Of a stretch of DNA of 22,195 bases, positions 16,790 through 22,195 are shown piece by piece. The DNA is taken from positions 104,326-126,520 of the forward strand of contig KQ482021.1 of assembly GCA_001430745.1 (NCBI GenBank), written 5' to 3'. Position numbers and translations under genes: made by a program. Each line of letters opens with the position of its first letter. Position 1 is the first letter of the stretch. The stretch comes from Auxenochlorella pyrenoidosa (lineage: Eukaryota; Chlorophyta; Trebouxiophyceae; Chlorellales; Chlorellaceae). Below the pieces are notes generated by a model. It was not told the origin of the DNA, ran no database searches, and saw nothing but the letters and a program-made list of their open reading frames with translations.

Positions 16790-17974
16790 AGGGAGTCAAC
16801 ACGGTTGTATACCAGTGCAGGCAATTTCACGCCGTGCTGGCTCATGCACTTGGCCTGCCAAACGAACAGGAGAGCAGGACAGACTGTCGGGCGGTGAGCA
16901 GTAGCAGACAGCCTGTGTGGAAGACCAGAACTTGTGTCACGTCTCGCATGGTGCATGCTGCAGATGCCGGAATTCTTCAGCTGCTGAACGTTCTCCCGCA
17001 CCTGCAGGCTCTTGCAGGCAGCGGGCGCAGCGATGTGCTCCAGGCATGTCGGCGCGGGGTTGCAAGGCCGGAGAGCAACACATGGGTATGCAGCGGGGGC
17101 ACGGCTGCATGCTCAACCCTTTCTCATCTGCAGCAAGGGCCTTCACAGATTTCATACCGTCGGTGGCCCAACTGCCTGAGCCAGCTCCCAAGCTGCCCCA
17201 GCCAGCGGGGGCCCGAGCGGCGCCAGGGCACAGGGGCGCAGCACCCATGTGCACCGCTGAAGCCCGTGTTTGGCAGTTTGTTGAGGTCGTGCAGAGCGTG
17301 CGCAATGCGCAGGTGACAGGCATGGAGAGGGCAGCGCCGGCGCCGCGGCGAGGGATGCAAGCCAGGCACGAGTAGGCACTCCTTACCTTCCCCCGCTGTA
17401 GCCTTTACACTTGCAGATTTGGTGCCATTCCACTGGCTGGCCGGCTGTACCTCGACAGGCGGCGGCATACCTGCAGGTACTGCAGCGCTGCTTGCCCAGG
17501 CGCCGCCACAGCGGGCTAGGCTGCTGCTGCCCGCTGCTTTATGCCCAGAGCGATGCCAAAGAATCAGGGTTCACTGCTAAAAGGAGCCTCAGTGCAGGCC
17601 TCGCCGGAGCCGGGGCAGAAGGGAGGTGGGCGAGAGCACTGCAAGAGGGCGGGAGGGAGCAGGGCACTGCGTGCGTGGTTGCGTGGCGGCGTCGATCCCA
17701 GTAGGGGACGGTTCAGTTTCCGGAGCTGAGAGCAACAGCAAAGCAAAGGGCTTGCGGGCCTGGCAGGGCTCTCAAGGTGTGCTCATCTGTCTTCCGCCTC
17801 GCTTGCACCCAGTCGGCATCGCCTGAAACACTTCACAATTCTCCCGTCAGATCGGGCTGCGTACGCTTCAATTCCCTGACGGTGGGCCAGTTCGCGCTTC
17901 TGCAGCGGCCACAGGCTGTACAGGCGCTGTTGCAGCTGCCGAGCATGTCAATTGAGCGGCTAAATCGCGGTTGA
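16790..17974 (+). other. Possible unresolved gene or upstream exons
   Basis: Several + strand stretches look coding but could not be joined in phase. These are HAVLAHALGLPNEQ before a GTGAGC at 16894; HAADAGILQLLNVLPHLQ near 16950-17010; a stretch from a CTGCAG acceptor near 17134 to CAG|GTGACA near 17312 that includes FTDFIPSVAQLPEP and VWQFVEVVQSV; AAAYLQ before CAG|GTACTG near 17477; and LTVGQFALLQRPQAVQALLQ, ending at a TGA at 17972. No family was recognised. They could be a short separate gene, a decayed gene, or the 5' part of the AP2-like gene. Confidence 0.3.
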
Positions 17975-18039
17975 GACGTCTAGGGATGTCCTGCGACGCC
18001 TTGCCCTAATTCCCGATCGCCCAAACCGGCTCTGCGGCC

Positions 18040-18083
18040 TTTCTCGGCACAGACACTCAGTCATTTTCAAGCAATTGGAAGCG
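18040..18083 (+). other. Possible 5' UTR exon end with strong donor
   Basis: GAAGCG|GTGAGT at 18084 is a strong donor. An acceptor TGCGTGCAG at 18191 would place the ATG at 18219 in the next exon. The frame left of the donor has no ATG, so this fits an intron in the 5' UTR. The left limit of the exon is not determined. Confidence 0.35.
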
Positions 18084-18218
18084 GTGAGTCGGCTTTGATG
18101 TCCACCGGCAACCGCTGCACTGCTGCCGCCGCCGCCGCTGCCGCCCGCTGCTTCTGCTCCCAGCCCGCCCGCCCGCCTTCTGTGCGTGCAGGCACCTCGG
18201 CAGCTCTGCCAGAGGGCC

Positions 18219-21200
18219 ATGGCATTTACGAGGGAGAATATGGAGCCAAATGGCACCATCAAAGGCACAATAGAGATGGTGGATGGGTTCCACAAGGTGG
18301 GTGCTGCGCCGCGCCCGCAGCCTGCTCGCGCCGCTAGCGTGCCCGCCGCTGCGCGCCGCCCTGCTCGTGGGTGCGTGCCATGCGCACACCACTTGGGATC
18401 CGGCTCAATTAGCGACTGCAGGAGCCACAGCGCGCAGGGATGCTCTCCAGGCAGCTCCTGACCAGACGTGCCGCGCCGCCGCCTCGTTGCATTTCGCCGC
18501 CCAGCCGCCCGGCGCTGCATGCAGGTCCGACTGCCCCCAGCGCAGCACCCATAAGCCCCCAACCTATCTGCTTGCTGCCCTTGTGTGTGGAACCACCTGC
18601 AGGTCACTTTTGTGCACGAGGGGTGCGACTACGTGCTGGGGCTGTTCAGCACGGTCGACGAGGCGCACCGCGTGTGCGACGTGCTCAACAGTGAGAGCAG
18701 CACCCGCCAGCTTTCCGGCGGCCCCCCAGGCTGCGGGGCCCTGCCCCTCGCAAACGTTTGGGCACCGCCCTGCTGCGCTGGGGCGCGCGTGCCGCACATG
18801 CTGCCGTCGCGCCCGTCGCTATGCGCGCGTGCCAAGCCTTTCCTGCCCTGGGCAAGGAATCTGGGCATGGCTGTGGCGCCAACTGCGCTCCAGTCACGCC
18901 GCCTGCTGCCGCCTGCCCAGCCCAGTTGCCCGCCGGCCTGGGCCAGGTCTGTGACTCCCTCGCACCTCCCTCAAACCTGCCCTGCCTGCAGTCAAGGAGG
19001 CAGTGGACGCGAGGCAAGACCTGCTAGCCCTGCGCCTCCATTTCGACCTGGGGCGGTAAGTGAGGCGGTGGGGGTGTCGGCAAAGGGGGCAAGCGTCAGT
19101 CCGCTGCCGGCTCGGCACCCTTGTCATCACGCTAACGCGCCCGTTGAGCCGCACGCAGTGTGGGCCCCCTCCCCCTGCTCCCCGCGGGATGCTGCACCCC
19201 CTCACTCTGTCAGCCGCCCCGCTCAGCACCCAGCGCCTCCTGCCCCCCCCCCCCACCCCACCACCCCCCCACCCCACCACCACCACCGGCAGGTACGGCG
19301 TCGACAACGACACAGCGGGGGAGATCCGATCGGTGTCCTTCCGCCAGGTGGTGCGCGACCTGCAGGTCTGCGCGGTGCACCCCATCAACGGCGCCAGTGA
19401 GTGCCGGCGCGCCCGCCCACCCGCCCACGCCCAGCCTGCGCTCCGCTCGTCGGCTACGCCACGCGTGCCAGCTGCGCCTGGCCCGCCGGCTGTGCTCCGC
19501 TGCGTGCGCCGGCTGCGCCTGGTTGCCGCCTGTGCTCTGCCCGCACCCTGGAGGGCGGCGTGCTGCCGGCCGCGTTGCCCGCAGCTTTGGGCGCAGCGCA
19601 CCCGGGCCGTGGCGCCGTGCGCCAGAAGACATGCACCCACCCCCAGCACGCACCCCCCAACCCCACCCCAACCCCGCCCCGCTGCGCTGCAGTTGGGCCA
19701 GAGGAGACGCAAGCAAGCAGCTGGGCGTATGCCGGCGCCACCGGCATCCTGACCAGCGGCACGCGCTTCACGGACGCTGTGGAGCACCAGCCTGGGGAGG
19801 GGCCCGAGGGGGGGCCATGCGGCGCCGCCTCGGCCGCTGGCCCCAGGGCATGCGGGGGGGCTGCCCACCTGCCGCGGCGGCACGGCCGCCCGCGCCCTGG
19901 CCGCTCTGCCGGTGCGGGCTTGGGGGGTGGGTGGGGTGGGTGGGGGGGTGGGGGGGCCGCGCGGGGTCTGGGTGAGGGCATGGTCCCTGCTGGCGGGCAG
20001 GACTGATTGCCGGTCAGCTGGCGGGCAGGCTGGCTGGCTGGCAGGCGAGCATGCCTGCTGGCGAATGGGCAGCAGGTAACCATGCAGGCAGCGGGACAGC
20101 AGCGCTCTGTCCGCTGCATCGCTGCCATTACAGCCCGCCATGCAACCCTCAAAAAGCTTTTGCATCTGCTCACCATCCTGCCACCGCCCACGTGCGCCTT
20201 GCCCGCTGCAGCTGCGTCCCCGGCCCCCTCGGCAGCGCTCGCAGCCTTCACGGCGGCAGGGATCGCCAACGCTGCAGCAGCAGCTGCGGAGCACCCGCCG
20301 CCGCCTGCATCCCCGGCCACCGGGCGCCCGCTGAACCCACCCCCAAAGTTTGGCGATGCGCCGGCGCAGCAGGGGGAGCTTGCAGGGCAGACGCAGCAGG
20401 GACAGCAGGAGCAGCAGCAGGAGCAAGCACACGCAGGCCAGGTGACAGAACAGCAGCACGACCAGCAGGAGCAGCGGGAGCATGGCAACGGGCTTGATGG
20501 CCAGCAGTTGGCAAACAGCCAAGAGATGCCAGGCAGGCGGGACGGCAGGGCGGCTCCTGGTTCGCCCGGCAGTGCGCACAAGCGGTTGCGCGGCGCTGGC
20601 GAGGAGGCGCAGCGGCGGGGCCAGGAGGGGCGCCACAGCCGCGGCAGCGGCGGTTCGGACAGCCCCCCGGTGTCTGCGGGCGCCGCCGCCGCCGCCCTCG
20701 CGGCTGCTGGCGCAGCCGCCAACGCAATGCAGGACGATGACGATGGATTGTTTGACAGTGCGGCAGCGGCGGGGGCTGCTGGCGCGGGGGAGGAGCCCCA
20801 GCAGCCGCAGCAGGAGGGGGAGCAGCCGGGGGAGGCAGCGGCGCCGGGACGGGGGGCGCGTCGCAAGCCCGGCAGGTCTCCCGGCACGGGGGCCAAGCGC
20901 GCGCGGCGCCAGCTGGCGGACGGCCCCGCGCAGCGGCCCTGGCAGGAGCAGGATGTGCTGGCCTTCACCCTGGACGATCACCCTTTCCATGGGATCACCC
21001 GTGAGTGACAGGATCGTGGCCCGACTGGCGCGGCAGTGTGGCGGGCGCCAGCACATGTGGCGCATCCCTCCGCGTGTGCCCCTGCCGCCGCCGCCGCCGC
21101 GCGCACGCCCGCTGTGCCGCGCGCGGTGCACTGGCCATCGTCGCCGTTCGCTGCCCTCCCATGCTGTGCGCAGGCCTGCCAGATGGGTGTGTGGCGGCCC

Positions 21201-22195
21201 AGTTAACCCTCAAGCTGTTGGATGGCAGGGTCATGGAGGGAGCTTACAGGTGGGCAGCAGCCCCGCAGGATCAGAGCCGGTGCAGAGGGTTGCGCTGCCT
21301 TGACGCCCTGCACCTGAGGTTGTGTAGCCCTTGCTCTTGACTGGCAGCCTGGTGCTTTGACAAGGTCTAGGGGCGACCACCCTGCTGCCGCCCTGGCGCC
21401 CAGCTATGGCAGGCTGCCCTGCCCCAGGCTCGCTCCCGTCTAGCAGCCCCCAAGCGTGCCCAGCATGCCATTCGCTGCCCCTCCCCTCCCCTGCCCCCTG
21501 GCGCAGCAAACTCAAGCCGGTGCGCTTCGGGAAATGCACCACGCCTGCCGAGGCGGCCGCGGCGTGGGACGTGGCCAGCCTTTGGCGCGCCATCCAGGTG
21601 ACGCGCTGGGCCCAGTGCACACGCTGCTGCCAGCTGCCCGCCTTGACCCCACCCACCCACACACACACACACACATACGGAGCGCTGCCTGCGTGGCAGC
21701 CTTCGCTTGGCAGCATTTGCAGTGGCATTCGCTGCGGAGCGGATTGCCATGGATTGCCGCGGATTGCCATCCGCTCTGCTGCTTAGCTGCTCAGCTGTCT
21801 GGCGTGCCTGCGCCGCTGGCCTGCCTGCTGCCTGCAGTACGGGCGCGACCCTGCCAGCCTGGACGCGCATGCAGAGGCGTCGCAGCGGCTGAACTTTGAC
21901 TTCAGCCGCTACGCCGACATGCTGCCCCAGCTGCGCCGCCGGGCGACGCACACCGACCTGCAGGCAAGCCCGCTTGCCCCAACAGTCGGCACCGCTTGGG
22001 CGCGCGCTCTGCCTGCGCAGCGCTGTGCCGCCAACGAGGCAATGCTCAAGAGTTGGCCAGCCGCGGCGGGCTGCCCTGCAGGCTTTCGTCAACTCGCTGC
22101 GCGACAATGGGACCCTGGCGCTGCTGGCAACCAACGGGCAGCAGCGGCGGGCCGCCTCCCCGCAAGCCGCCGCCGCCGCGGCGCCCGCGGCGCCC
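18219..22195 (+). CDS. AP2/ERF-like DNA-binding protein, two AP2-like units, 3'-truncated
   Basis: Proposed exons: 18219-18296 (or from 18192), 18603-18690, 18992-19055, 19293-19396, 19693-19911 (or to 19926), 20212-21000, 21174-21249, 21507-21597, 21838-21963, 22082-22195 onward. All phases agree; about 583 aa are visible with no stop. The second unit is the clearest: FHGITRLPDG, then VRFGKCTTPAEAAAAWDVAS, then LNFDFSRY. These match the YRGVTR, YLGTFxTxEEAAxAYDxAA and TNFDxSRY parts of AP2 domains. The first unit is more degenerate: NGTIKGTIEMVDG, LGLFSTVDEAHRVCDV, LHFDLGRY. Between them lies a long Gln/Ala/Gly-rich, presumably disordered exon with a basic, nuclear-localisation-like cluster near 20852-20915. 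AP2 proteins are transcription factors, but several strand residues that contact DNA look changed, so binding is uncertain. The start is uncertain because upstream exons are possible. Confidence 0.68.
19236..19290 (+). repeat. C-rich / CCA tract before acceptor
   Basis: A C-run with CCCCACC and (CCA)n ends in CCGGCAG, immediately before the AP2-like exon starting at 19293. Confidence 0.75.
19630..19692 (+). repeat. CCCCA-rich tract before acceptor
   Basis: Repeated CCACCCC/CCCCAA units, then CGCTGCAG, immediately before the exon starting at 19693. Confidence 0.7.
19921..19958 (+). repeat. GGGT/poly-G tract at donor side
   Basis: The G-rich tract lies at the start of the intron 19912-20211 of the AP2-like gene, so here the transcript strand is G-rich. 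It also offers several GT donors (19912 or 19927), which makes the exon end ambiguous. Confidence 0.7.
21648..21677 (+). repeat. CCCA / (CA)n microsatellite in intron
   Basis: CCCACCCACCC followed by about eight CA units, inside the intron 21598-21837 of the AP2-like gene. Confidence 0.8.
21964..22081 (+). other. GC-AG intron in the AP2-like gene
   Basis: The donor is CTGCAG|GCAAGC and the acceptor CCCTGCAG|GCT. The phase-0 join gives THTDLQ-AFVNSLRDNG. No in-frame GT donor was seen nearby. Confidence 0.65.

Larger units (their letters stand above)
16503..18190. promoter_or_regulatory. Divergent intergenic region between DEK (-) and the AP2-like gene (+)
   Basis: It must contain the DEK promoter (left part) and probably that of the AP2-like gene (right part). 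It is less GC-rich than the genes. No TATA box or named element could be assigned with confidence. Parts of the + strand read like protein (see the separate entry), so it may hold a further gene or 5' exons. Confidence 0.45.

Noticed and set aside
18894..21131. A 745-codon minus-strand open frame
   Set aside because: It is antisense to the AP2-like exons, rich in Arg/Ala/Pro/Cys as expected from reading GC-rich DNA on the wrong strand, and shows no family motif.

Overview
The window looks like nuclear DNA from a green alga, most likely a trebouxiophyte of the Chlorella/Micractinium type. The signs are very high GC, short exons (about 60-170 b) with GT-AG and occasional GC-AG introns every 100-400 b, C-rich/CA tracts in front of many acceptors, alanine-rich acidic proteins, and TGTAA motifs at plausible poly(A) positions. 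No bacterial operon, rRNA, tRNA or CRISPR array was seen. The genus is an inference. Exon models below were joined by hand from splice consensus, reading phase and family similarity; no transcript data were available.

Layout: (1) about 180-4083, + strand: 3' part of an unrecognised multi-exon gene whose 5' end lies left of the window, with weak leucine-rich-repeat-like phrases, an acidic Q/A/H-rich exon and a 41-bp triplication over its stop codon. (2) 4084-5105: convergent 3' region. (3) 10560-5106, - strand: 14-exon gene for a UhpC-type organophosphate:phosphate antiporter of the major facilitator superfamily, probably plastid-targeted; the joined frame is 491 codons plus stop. One of its introns carries a long foldback repeat. 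(4) 10561-11848: upstream region of the transporter and 3' region of the next gene. (5) 16502-11849, - strand: 15-exon gene for a DEK-type chromatin protein (510 aa) with the SAP-like DEK core and a C-terminal DEK_C domain. (6) 16503-18190: less GC-rich divergent intergenic region with some protein-like reading frames I could not join. (7) about 18219-22195, + strand: 5' part of a gene for an AP2/ERF-like DNA-binding protein with one clear and one degenerate AP2-like unit; it runs off the right edge.

The genes do not form a pathway: one is a sugar-phosphate carrier, two are likely nuclear DNA-binding proteins and one is unknown. DEK and the AP2-like gene are divergent. The most interesting structural points are at least one GC-AG intron in each of the four genes, low-complexity tracts whose strand mostly follows the strand of the gene, the foldback repeat inside the transporter, and a partial exon-end duplication inside a DEK intron.
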